Shown: in pieces, positions 56,529-64,000 of the stretch
Layout: each line of letters opens with the position of its first letter
Numbering within the stretch: position 1 is the stretch's first letter
Assembly: GCA_965237985.1 (NCBI GenBank)
Contig: OZ250161.1
Coordinates: 558,001-622,000, forward strand
Origin: G965212025 sp965237985
Lineage (GTDB): Bacteria; Pseudomonadota; Gammaproteobacteria; Poriferisulfidales; Oxydemutatoraceae
DNA: 64,000 nucleotides
Direction: 5' to 3'
Made by a program: the position numbers and the translations under genes
Notes under the pieces: generated by a model
Database searches by the model: none
What the model saw: only the letters and a program-made list of their open reading frames with translations
What the model was told of the DNA's origin: nothing

Positions 56529-58571
56529 TCAAAGGCTTGCCTCACCGTCCAGACCAAACAAATGAGATTTGACTGTACGGATCTCATCGCGAGCCACAGC
56601 GGCCTCTTCAAATTTCAACTGACGCGAATAATTCCGCATTTTCTTTTCCAGTTTCCCAATCAAAACCACCGCTTCGTCGGTAGTCAGCTGCTCGATACTT
56701 TTGCCTGCCCGCCACGGCTCACTGACTTTCCTGCGCCGTTTTTGTTTCGCCCCCGGTATGTTTGAACGAGCTCCCTCAAGGACATCCCGCACTGCTTTAC
56801 GAATGCTCCGCGGCTCAATGCCATGGCGATGATTAAAAGCGAGCTGTTTTTCTCGCCGCCGCGCGGTTTCATCCAGCGTCGCCTGCATGGATCTGGTAAC
56901 TCGGTCGGCATACAAAATAGCTTTTCCCTCCACGTGGCGGGAAGCTCTGCCAACGGTTTGAATAAGCGACGTGGCAGAACGCAGAAATCCCTCCTTATCG
57001 GCATCAAAAATCAACACCCGTGAAACTTCCGGAATATCCAGCCCTTCCCTCAGCAGGTTTATTCCCACCAGCGCATCAAACAAGCCCAAACGCAAATCGC
57101 GGATAATTTCCACCCTTTCCACAGTGTCGATATCCGAATGCAGATAACGTGCACGCACGCCGCAATCCAGCAGATATTCACACAAATCTTCCGCCATACG
57201 CTTGGTCAAAGTCGTGATCAGCACACGCTCGCCAAGGGCGGCACGCTCCTTGACTTCCGACACGGCGTCATCAACCTGGCTTGCCACCGGTCTGACCTCC
57301 AATTCCGGATCCAGCAAGCCGGTGGGACGGACGACCTGTTCCACCACAACCCCACTCATTTCGTGTTCATAATCGGCAGGCGTTGCGGAAATAAAAATGG
57401 TTTGCTTCAAAAGATCCGTAAACTCTTCAAATTTCAACGGCCGGTTATCCAGAGCGGAAGGCAGACGAAAACCGTAAGTCACCAGCGTTGACTTGCGCGA
57501 GTAATCACCACGATACATGGCACGAAACTGCGGGATGGTCGCGTGACTTTCATCCACAACCACTATGGCCTCGGCAGGCAAATAATCGAGCAGGCAATGT
57601 GGAGGTTCGCCAGGTTCTCGACCACTGAAATAGCGAGAGTAGTTTTCAATGCCCTTGCAGTAACCCAGCTCATTCAGCATCTCCAAATCAAAACACGTGC
57701 GTTGTTCCAGGCGTTGTGCTTCGAGAAGTTTGCCCTGCGCTCGAAGAACTTTCAGGTGTTCCTCAAGCTCCACCTTGATTTTCGAAATCGCTTCCAGCAC
57801 GGCCGCACGAGGCATCACATAATGTGATTTCGGATAAATAGTAAGGCGGGGAGATTCGCTGATCACTTCCCCGGTCAAAGGATCAAAGGAGCTCAGCCTG
57901 GTAATCTCGTCGTCAAAAAATTCGACACGAACTGCCTGTTCCGCAGATTCCGCAGGAAAAACATCCACTGCTTCGCCACGCAATCGGAATGTCCCGCGCC
58001 GTAATTCAGTTTCATTCCTGGTGTATTGAAGCTCGACCAGACGACGCAGCAAATCCCGCTGATCCATCTGGTCGCCACGGTCCAGATGGATCACCATCTG
58101 CAAGTACTTGTGCGGGTCACCCAGACCGTAAATTGAAGATACGGTGGCCACGATGATCGTATCGAATCGTTCAAAAAGCGCTTTCGTTGCAGAAAGTCGC
58201 ATTTGCTCGATGTGCTCGTTGATGGCAGCGTCTTTTTCAATGAAGGTGTCGCTGACCGGGACATAGGCTTCGGGCTGGTAGTAATCGTAGTAGGAAACGA
58301 AATACTCAACAGCAGCATCCGGAAAAAAACCTTTCATTTCCCCATAAAGTTGCGCCGCCAAGGTTTTGTTGTGGACCAGAATGATGAGCGGTCTTTGCAG
58401 TGCCTGTACAACATTGGCAACCGTGAAGGTTTTCCCCGACCCGGTCACTCCCAGGAGGGTCAAAAAAGACATTCCTCCCGACAGACCCCGACACAAATCC
58501 CTGGCCGCTTCAGGCTGATCGCCCGCCATGGCATACTCAGATTTGAGCACGAAAGGTCTATAATCCGGCAT
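56529..58571 (-). CDS. uvrB: Excinuclease ABC subunit B
   Basis: 680 residues. Walker A GVTGSGKT, the beta-hairpin YYDYYQPEAYVP, DEXD-type VVDESHATIPQ, helicase motif GLDIPEVSRVLIFDADKEGFLRS, and a C-terminal UVR domain (LEKKMRNYSRQLKFEEAA). It verifies DNA damage with UvrA and recruits UvrC. It starts at ATG and is divergent from the aminotransferase gene. Confidence 0.98.
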   Translation of the reverse strand: MPDYRPFVLKSEYAMAGDQPEAARDLCRGLSGGMSFLTLLGVTGSGKTFTVANVVQALQRPLIILVHNKTLAAQLYGEMKGFFPDAAVEYFVSYYDYYQPEAYVPVSDTFIEKDAAINEHIEQMRLSATKALFERFDTIIVATVSSIYGLGDPHKYLQMVIHLDRGDQMDQRDLLRRLVELQYTRNETELRRGTFRLRGEAVDVFPAESAEQAVRVEFFDDEITRLSSFDPLTGEVISESPRLTIYPKSHYVMPRAAVLEAISKIKVELEEHLKVLRAQGKLLEAQRLEQRTCFDLEMLNELGYCKGIENYSRYFSGREPGEPPHCLLDYLPAEAIVVVDESHATIPQFRAMYRGDYSRKSTLVTYGFRLPSALDNRPLKFEEFTDLLKQTIFISATPADYEHEMSGVVVEQVVRPTGLLDPELEVRPVASQVDDAVSEVKERAALGERVLITTLTKRMAEDLCEYLLDCGVRARYLHSDIDTVERVEIIRDLRLGLFDALVGINLLREGLDIPEVSRVLIFDADKEGFLRSATSLIQTVGRASRHVEGKAILYADRVTRSMQATLDETARRREKQLAFNHRHGIEPRSIRKAVRDVLEGARSNIPGAKQKRRRKVSEPWRAGKSIEQLTTDEAVVLIGKLEKKMRNYSRQLKFEEAAVARDEIRTVKSHLFGLDGEASL

Positions 58572-58654
58572 CCGGGTCCGTCTTGATTAAAGCGGCCACC
58601 ATGCCGAAGGTGTGGGCAACAGAAGTGGCTTGGCAACAAAACAGGAGATTATAA

Positions 58655-59845
58655 ATGGTGCTACAACTTGCACAACGGCTGAGCTTGGTTGCATTGTCCA
58701 AAACACTGGTCATCAGCACCGCAGCTGCAGAAATGCGCAATGCTGGAAAGGACGTAATCAACATGGCTACCGGAGAATCAGACTTCAACACCCCCAACAA
58801 CGTCAAGCTCGCCGCAAAAGAAGCCATAGACAGCAACAAAACGCGCTACACCCCGGTCGTGGGGACACAAAGACTGCGCGAGGCCATCGCCGCGAAGCTG
58901 GCAAGAGACAACGGACTGCATTACCGACCGAATGAAATCATCGTGTCCTGTGGCGGCAAACATGTCGTTTTCAACCTCTGCCAGGCCCTGCTGGATCCCG
59001 GCGATGAAGCGGTGTTCCCCAAACCCTACTGGGTGTCATACCCGGAGATTGTGAAGCTTACCGGAGCCAAACCGGTTGTCGTGGATACGTCTCTTGAACA
59101 CCACTTCAAATTAACCGGCGAACTGCTTGAACAGGCCATCACGCCCCGAACAAAAATGCTCATTTTGAACAGCCCGTGCAACCCGTCGGGCGCCGTGTAC
59201 AGCGAAGCCGAATTAAAAGAACTGGCTGAAGTCTTGCTCAGACACCCTCGCATCGTTGTACTCAGTGATGACATTTACGAGCATATTGTTTTCCGCGGGG
59301 AAAAGTTTTGCAATATCATCAATGTCTGCCCCGAACTGCGTGACCGCTGTGTCATCCTGAACGGTGTATCCAAAGCCTATGCCATGACTGGCTGGCGCAT
59401 CGGCTTCGGAGCCAGTTGCACCACATTGATCCAGGGCATGCAAAAAGTCCAGTCGCAGTGCACATCAAATCCCAGCTCCATAGCACAGGCAGCCGCAAGA
59501 GAAGCGTTTTCAGGGCCGCAGAATTTTCTTGCTGAAATGCGTGCCCGCTATGAAGATCGCCATGATACCCTGCTGGAAAAACTGAACCGCATTCCCGGCG
59601 TCAGCTGCCCCCCTTCACAGGGCAGCTTCTATTGCTTCCCGGATTTCAGTGGCGTGATCGAGAATTCCGATAAATTTCATGATGACGTGGGACTCGCCGA
59701 ATACATTTTGAAAGAATCATACGTGGCGATAGTGCCAGGAACAGCGTTTGGCAAACCCGGGCACTTGCGCATTTCCTTCAGCGTCAGCAAAAAGGACCTC
59801 CTGAAGAGCGTCGGCAGGATTGCTACCCTTTTGCGCACCTGCTAG
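58655..59845 (+). CDS. Class I aminotransferase, aspartate aminotransferase-like
   Basis: 396 residues. NMATGESDFNTP, YTPVVGTQRLREAI, NSPCNPSGAVYS, LSDDIYEHIVF, and the PLP lysine in NGVSKAYAMTGWRIGF follow the subgroup Ib (Thermus-type) aspartate/prephenate aminotransferases. It probably interconverts aspartate and oxaloacetate; prephenate use is also possible in this subgroup. CAGGAG precedes the ATG. It appears to be transcribed alone. Confidence 0.88.
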   Translation: MVLQLAQRLSLVALSKTLVISTAAAEMRNAGKDVINMATGESDFNTPNNVKLAAKEAIDSNKTRYTPVVGTQRLREAIAAKLARDNGLHYRPNEIIVSCGGKHVVFNLCQALLDPGDEAVFPKPYWVSYPEIVKLTGAKPVVVDTSLEHHFKLTGELLEQAITPRTKMLILNSPCNPSGAVYSEAELKELAEVLLRHPRIVVLSDDIYEHIVFRGEKFCNIINVCPELRDRCVILNGVSKAYAMTGWRIGFGASCTTLIQGMQKVQSQCTSNPSSIAQAAAREAFSGPQNFLAEMRARYEDRHDTLLEKLNRIPGVSCPPSQGSFYCFPDFSGVIENSDKFHDDVGLAEYILKESYVAIVPGTAFGKPGHLRISFSVSKKDLLKSVGRIATLLRTC

Positions 59846-59895
59846 TACTGGTTTTCTGGACTGGCAACAAAAATCAAGCGGTGGCCACGCCACCT

Positions 59896-59971
59896 TCCCC
59901 GGTAGCTCAGTTGGTAGAGCAGGTGGCTGTTAACCACCGTGTCGGCGGTTCGAGTCCGTCCCGGGGAGCCA
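59896..59971 (+). tRNA. tRNA-Asn (anticodon GTT)
   Basis: Acceptor TCCCCGG/CCGGGGA, D-arm GCTC..GAGC, anticodon stem GGTGG/CCACC with loop CTGTTAA (GTT), T-arm GGCGG TTCGAGT CCGTC, discriminator G, encoded CCA. It marks the edge of a region of very different composition and may be the integration site of an island. Confidence 0.96.
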
Positions 59972-60014
59972 ATCTTTACGCAGCCGAGAAAAACTCGGCG
60001 ACTTGGTTAAGGGG

Positions 60015-60051
60015 CCCGGTCCCCAGCAAGGGGATCGGGTCTCGCTTTTTC
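60015..60051 (+). terminator. Rho-independent terminator after tRNA-Asn
   Basis: A 10-bp stem CCCGGTCCCC/GGGGATCGGG with loop AGCAA is followed by TCTCGCTTTTT. A smaller hairpin GCCGAG/CTCGGC (59983-59999) comes just before it. Confidence 0.8.
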
Positions 60052-60627
60052 TAACATCACGTCGCGGCGTTGCGCGCGTTCGCATCTCGCGGGCGCCAGT
60101 CTCCGTTTGTGCCCGAGAGCGAAGGTGGGCGCGCTGGACGGGCTGTCCGGCGCGGGATTATTCGAAGAACAACCTCGCACCGCCAGTCTCCGGGGAGAGA
60201 CCGACAGAGACTGGTGAACGGCTCGGGGGGATCGACGGGCGCCGGTGCAACCGTGGTCGATGCCATGGGCTACATCGGGAGACCGGCGGGATACGGTACG
60301 CGCGGGCGAACGTGGGCGCCTGTGTGGTCCCGTGTCGCGTTCACGGGGCCACGGCCAGGGACGGTTCCCGCGGGCGGACGGCGGCGTGTGTGGCGAGATC
60401 GCGGGGGCAACATGGCGCTGCACATCTCCCCCATCTCCCGGCTTGACTTGGTCGTCCATATTCGCAGAGAATGCCTCTCATCTTGAAAGTCAGGTTACTC
60501 AGCGCCTCTCGGCGCATCACGGGTTCAGATTGCGCACCCCACGGTGCCAACCGGCCCCAGCCGCCTGTCCGGTGGGGCAAAATATGGAGCGCTGGCGCAG
60601 CGATCCACTGAAAGGTCCGTTACTCGC
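60052..60627. other. GC-rich intergenic segment at the island edge
   Basis: No family match in any frame. Open frames on both strands are long only because the DNA is GC-rich and poor in stops, and their residue make-up (runs of Arg, Gly, Pro, Ala) looks non-coding. The promoter of the DUF262 gene must be in the right part. No clear repeat of the tRNA-Asn 3' end (att) is visible within the window. Confidence 0.45.
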
Positions 60628-62373
60628 ATGGCATTCCAGACACCCATCACCATCCGCCGTGCCGTCGACCACGTGCGGCGAAGAGAGTACGTCCTCCCGG
60701 CAATCCAGCGTGAGTTCATCTGGAGCACGAACCAGATAACGCGCCTTTTCGATTCGCTCATGCGCGGCTACCCAATCGGGAGCTTCCTCTTTTGGAAGGT
60801 CGACCGGGATCACTGTCGTCGCTACACCTTCTACAAGTTCCTCGACGACTACCACGAGCGCGACCAACGCCATAACCCACCAGCTGATCTGACCGGCGAC
60901 GAGGGAGTCACGACCATTCTCGATGGCCAGCAGCGTCTCACGTCGCTCCACATCGGGCTCAGGGGCAGCTACGCCTTCAAGGCGAAGTACAAACGGCGGA
61001 ACAATCCCAATGCCTATCCACGCCGTCGGCTCTACCTGAATCTCTTGCAGCCCACTGCCGGCGAGGAGATCGAGCTCAAGTACGATTTTCGGTTTCTCAC
61101 CAACGCCGATGCCCAGAAGCGGGATGGTGCCCATTGGTTTCCGGTCGGTGAGGTTCTGGGCTTCGAGAGCCTGCGCGATATCAACCGGTACCTTCGTGAG
61201 CACGACCTGCTCGACCCAGAGTACCCCGAGACGTGTCTGTTCAAGCTGTACGAGGTCATCTGCGAAAAGCCGCTGATCAACTACTACCAGGAGGAAGACC
61301 AGGATCTCGACAAGGTCTTGAACATCTTCATTCGCGTGAACAGCGGCGGGACCGAGCTCAGCTACTCGGACCTTCTGTTGAGCATCGCCACTGCCCAATG
61401 GACCAACATCGATGCGCGCCAGGCAATTCACGACCTCGTTGACGACCTCAACCGTACCGGCGAAGGATTCAGTCTGAGCAAGGACTTCGTTCTCAAGTCC
61501 TGTCTCGTACTCGCGGACATTTCCGACGTCGGGTTCAAGGTGAAGAATTTCACACGTGAGAACACCGAGAAGATCGAAGGCGCCTGGCCTCAGATGTCCG
61601 ATGCACTGCGCGACGCGGTCGGGCTCGCTTCTCGCTTCGGCTACAACGGCCGCACGTTGACGGCGAACAACGTCTTGGTGCCGATTGCCTATTACCTTCT
61701 CGCTCGGCAGCTGCCCGAGGGCTACCTGGAACGTCGATCCTTTGCTGACGATCGAGATGCCGTACGCAAATGGATCGCCCGTGCACTGCTGAAGACTGGC
61801 ACCTTCGGCAGCGGCTTGGACACAACACTGCGAGCAGCGCGATCAACGATCCAGGCTCATTCCGACACATTCCCAGTTCAGCAAATGGATACGGCGTTTG
61901 CCAAAATAGGGAAGGCGCTTCGCTTCGAAGAGGAGGAACTGGACGGCCTGCTCGACCAGACGTACGGCAACCGCGTCACATTCTCCGTGCTGGCCTTACT
62001 GTACCCGAGCGTCGATTTGGCTAATCGTTTCCACGAAGACCATATCTTCCCGAAGTCACGGTTCACCCGAAAGCGCCTTCTTGATGCGGGTGTTCCAGAA
62101 GATCAGGTCCTTGCCTTTCAGGAACGCCGAGATCGGATCGCGAACCTCCAGCTCCTCGAGGGAACCCCAAATCAGGAGAAGTCTGCGAAGATGCCAGCGG
62201 AATGGCTGCGGGATCACTTCACCAGCGAAGACGGGTTGACCGGGTGGAAACTCCGGAACTTCGCGGACGACGTTCCAGATGCCATCGCTGGATTTCTTGA
62301 ATTCAACGATGCTCGTCGAGAGAAGATGAAGGCGCGCCTCGCCCAGCTTCTCGGTGTGTCCCTCGGCGGTTGA
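60628..62373 (+). CDS. DUF262/DUF1524 protein, GmrSD-like nuclease
   Basis: 581 residues from ATG 60628. The N-terminal DUF262 (ParB-like/Srx fold) shows VLPAIQREFIW (22-32), YPIGSFLFWK and ILDGQQRLTSLHIG (97-110); FIRVNSGGTELSYSDLLLS follows. The C-terminal HNH-type DUF1524 part has FHEDHIFPKS (about 468-477) and IANLQLLEGTPNQEKS. This single-chain layout is that of GmrSD/BrxU type IV restriction enzymes, which use NTP and cut modified phage DNA. It faces the DUF5131 gene, 8 nt apart. Base use is unlike the rest of the window. Confidence 0.88.
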   Translation: MAFQTPITIRRAVDHVRRREYVLPAIQREFIWSTNQITRLFDSLMRGYPIGSFLFWKVDRDHCRRYTFYKFLDDYHERDQRHNPPADLTGDEGVTTILDGQQRLTSLHIGLRGSYAFKAKYKRRNNPNAYPRRRLYLNLLQPTAGEEIELKYDFRFLTNADAQKRDGAHWFPVGEVLGFESLRDINRYLREHDLLDPEYPETCLFKLYEVICEKPLINYYQEEDQDLDKVLNIFIRVNSGGTELSYSDLLLSIATAQWTNIDARQAIHDLVDDLNRTGEGFSLSKDFVLKSCLVLADISDVGFKVKNFTRENTEKIEGAWPQMSDALRDAVGLASRFGYNGRTLTANNVLVPIAYYLLARQLPEGYLERRSFADDRDAVRKWIARALLKTGTFGSGLDTTLRAARSTIQAHSDTFPVQQMDTAFAKIGKALRFEEEELDGLLDQTYGNRVTFSVLALLYPSVDLANRFHEDHIFPKSRFTRKRLLDAGVPEDQVLAFQERRDRIANLQLLEGTPNQEKSAKMPAEWLRDHFTSEDGLTGWKLRNFADDVPDAIAGFLEFNDARREKMKARLAQLLGVSLGG

Positions 62374-62381
62374 CCAACGCG

Positions 62382-63149
62382 TCAAGGGGACGCAGACGCA
62401 ACCGACAACCCTCTTTGCCTTGGTCGTGGTCGGGCATCCGGCGCTCCCGGCATCTCATCCCAGGTTCGGCCTTCGAGATCGCGTCCAGCTTTCTTCTTGT
62501 TCTTGCCGCCCCACTGCTTGAAAAAGAACGGCACTCGGGCGCGGCAGCACTGGTCTCGTAGGTCAGTCACCCACGCCAGATTCATGGGCCGGGACTTCGG
62601 GCCAGACTCTCCGCCCACGATCACCCAGTCGATGCCGTCGAGGTCCAAATTCGGCAGTGGACCAAGTAAAGGCTCGAGGGAAAGGAACTTAATCTCCGCG
62701 TTGGTGCTGCGGAGGTCATCGATCCGGGCGTAGTATTTCTCGGTCTCGACGCTCACCCCCATCCAAATGTTCAGTGACCACTCGAGGCTTGCATTCAGTT
62801 GTACGACGCGACCGGCGCGCTTGGTCAGAACCTGGAAGCGGTGCCAGTGCGCGCGGCGCATAACGTCGAAGACCCTCTGGATATAGGCGAGCGGCACGTC
62901 CTTGTGGAATAGGTCGCTCATGGAATTGACGAAGATGGTCTGCGGCTTCTTCCAGCTGAGCGGAAGATCGAGCATCTGCGGCTGCAGCGTCAGCTGAAAC
63001 CCGTTCGCGTAATTTGCCTGCCCCATCGCTTGGAGTCGCTTGGCCATTCGTTCCGCATAGCAGTACTTGCAGCCCGGGCTGATCTTCGTGCAGCCGGTCA
63101 CCGGGTTCCAAGTTGATTCGGTCCACTCGATGCCGGAGCCCTTGGCCAT
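62382..63149 (-). CDS. DUF5131 (phage Gp37/Gp68-like) three-Cys-motif protein
   Basis: 255 residues from ATG 63149, overlapping the TcmP stop (TGATG). The cysteine cluster GCTKISPGCKYCYAE (C20, C27, C30; spacing 6 and 2) recalls a radical-SAM-like metal site. Further family motifs are TIFVNSMSDLFHKDVP, WMGVSVE, LSLEPLLGPL, IVGGESGPKSRPM and PFFFKQWG. The biochemical role is not established. It is regularly paired with TcmP in accessory regions and phages, as here. Confidence 0.87.
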   Translation of the reverse strand: MAKGSGIEWTESTWNPVTGCTKISPGCKYCYAERMAKRLQAMGQANYANGFQLTLQPQMLDLPLSWKKPQTIFVNSMSDLFHKDVPLAYIQRVFDVMRRAHWHRFQVLTKRAGRVVQLNASLEWSLNIWMGVSVETEKYYARIDDLRSTNAEIKFLSLEPLLGPLPNLDLDGIDWVIVGGESGPKSRPMNLAWVTDLRDQCCRARVPFFFKQWGGKNKKKAGRDLEGRTWDEMPGAPDARPRPRQRGLSVASASP

Positions 63150-64000
63150 CACCGCACCTCCTTGAGCAGGTGCTTCGCGATGCGCAGCGCGATCTTCCTG
63201 GCCCGTTCATTGCCTGCGGCAAAGCAGAGGTGGTAGAGCGGATTATTCACCGAGTTGCGCAGAACTCCTGGCTCATCGACCACACCCGCGAAGACGTCCT
63301 TCAGTCGGTTGTTGTAGTAGCGACCGATGGTCTCCCTCTCCACCTTGTCCACGCGCTCCTGCTCGTTGCCGAAGAGGTCTGTGGTGGTCTGCTTGTCGTA
63401 GAACTCATCGTACCAATCTTCTGTGCCAAAGAGAAGGTTGAGTCGCTTTTCCCACGACTCAGGGATGTCACCCGACTTCGTGAGCAAACGGTTGACAGCG
63501 ATGCCGAGGGGGAAGAGCAGCCAAAGGTCAATCGCTTCCGTCTTCGCGATCGCCTCGATGGTCGCCCATTCAACTTGCATCCCGTAGGGGTCGAGGAACA
63601 AGACGGCTCGGTGGGAGCTCCAGTCACTGCTGCAAAGATCTTGGATCTCCTGATTCGCATCTCCTTGGTGAACCGAGATGTCGTTGGCGAGGTCCGGGAA
63701 TTCTTCCTTGAGTGCCTCGAGCTCGCTGCATCGTTTTGCGTTTCGCTCAATGAAAATGTAGCGGTCGAATCGCGGCACGGTCTTCAGCGCCAACCGTGCT
63801 GAGCCGTCGAGTAGGTCTTGGGGCTCTTTCTCCGCCAGGTCGGGAAATAGGGGACTCTGAGCAGTTGCCTCCCCGCTACGCGCTTCGCGGTAACCAGTGC
63901 CAGAAAACGCGTCGATGTATCCCTTCCGAAAGGGCCGCTCCGCGGTGGGCTTGTCCTTGAGCGCGGTCGTGTATCTCCCAAGGTAGCTCTCCAAGACTTC
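63149..64000 (-). CDS. Three-Cys-motif partner protein TcmP (5' end cut by window)
   Basis: At least 283 residues; the frame is open to the right edge, so the N-terminus is missing. GYIDAFSGTGYRE, FIERNAKRCSELE, VHQGDANQEI and FLDPYGMQVEW give the layout of a Rossmann methyltransferase-like protein, with GxGxR-type loop and DPYG near the catalytic site. It may methylate a nucleic acid or nucleotide, but this is inference from fold-like motifs. Translationally coupled to the downstream DUF5131 gene. Confidence 0.85.
   Translation of the reverse strand, partial: EVLESYLGRYTTALKDKPTAERPFRKGYIDAFSGTGYREARSGEATAQSPLFPDLAEKEPQDLLDGSARLALKTVPRFDRYIFIERNAKRCSELEALKEEFPDLANDISVHQGDANQEIQDLCSSDWSSHRAVLFLDPYGMQVEWATIEAIAKTEAIDLWLLFPLGIAVNRLLTKSGDIPESWEKRLNLLFGTEDWYDEFYDKQTTTDLFGNEQERVDKVERETIGRYYNNRLKDVFAGVVDEPGVLRNSVNNPLYHLCFAAGNERARKIALRIAKHLLKEVR

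Noticed and set aside
60003..60459. Overlapping frames of about 150 codons on both strands after tRNA-Asn
   Set aside because: High GC removes stops; the residue make-up is low-complexity Arg/Gly/Pro/Ala and there is no family match.

Overview
The window looks like a chromosome segment of a gammaproteobacterium, probably with a decaying, symbiont-like genome. The evidence is the gene order lepB-rnc-era-recO-pdxJ-acpS-cysM and thrS-infC-rpmI-rplT-pheS-pheT-ihfA-merR, IHF-alpha, CysM, LpxB (so an outer membrane with lipid A), and an XanB2-type chorismatase as in Xanthomonadales. Core genes are intact and tightly packed, with many 1-4 nt stop/start overlaps. They are separated by long stretches of decayed DNA: a broken IS3-type transposase, a multiply frameshifted GLUG/fibronectin-III surface protein, and diverged dispersed repeats. 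Start codons other than ATG are common, including a probable ATA for infC and ATT for uppP.

Layout. 1-1320: tandem repeat and decayed DNA. 1321-6327 (minus): chorismatase, mutM, ElyC-like, DegT-type aminotransferase and lpxB in one run. 6707-9992: HyuA-like protein and a fatty-acid desaturase. 10275-15102: folB with duplicated 3' fragments, a pteridine-reductase-like SDR, uppP, cca and an NDUFA9-like SDR. 15612-18511: a cell-wall group (TPR/NTF2-like protein, L,D-transpeptidase with the same NTF2-like tail, secreted M14 amidase). 18600-29500: mostly decayed, holding only an orphan 589-aa gene and groES-groEL, plus two small arrays with CRISPR-like 28/33 spacing. 29525-37589: trxA, rho, purD, purH, tRNA-Arg and a triple cytochrome c. 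38229-43011: map-dapC-dapD-dapE. 42986-58571 (minus): a nearly continuous housekeeping run from uvrB to a PolB-like exonuclease. 58655-59971: aminotransferase and tRNA-Asn. From about 60000 base composition changes sharply (GC-richer), and the segment carries a GmrSD-like DUF262/DUF1524 protein facing a DUF5131-TcmP pair.

The most striking theme is repeated tandem amplification of gene fragments. There are eight 249-bp copies of the 3' end of purH, two extra copies of the folB 3' end, a 288-bp array carrying the dapD start region, a cytochrome c domain repeated three times at 318 bp, and a 628-bp duplication in the fibronectin pseudogene. The second theme is the accessory region beside tRNA-Asn. 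It pairs a probable type IV restriction-like nuclease with the poorly characterised three-Cys-motif/TcmP pair and is the best candidate here for an undescribed defence module.
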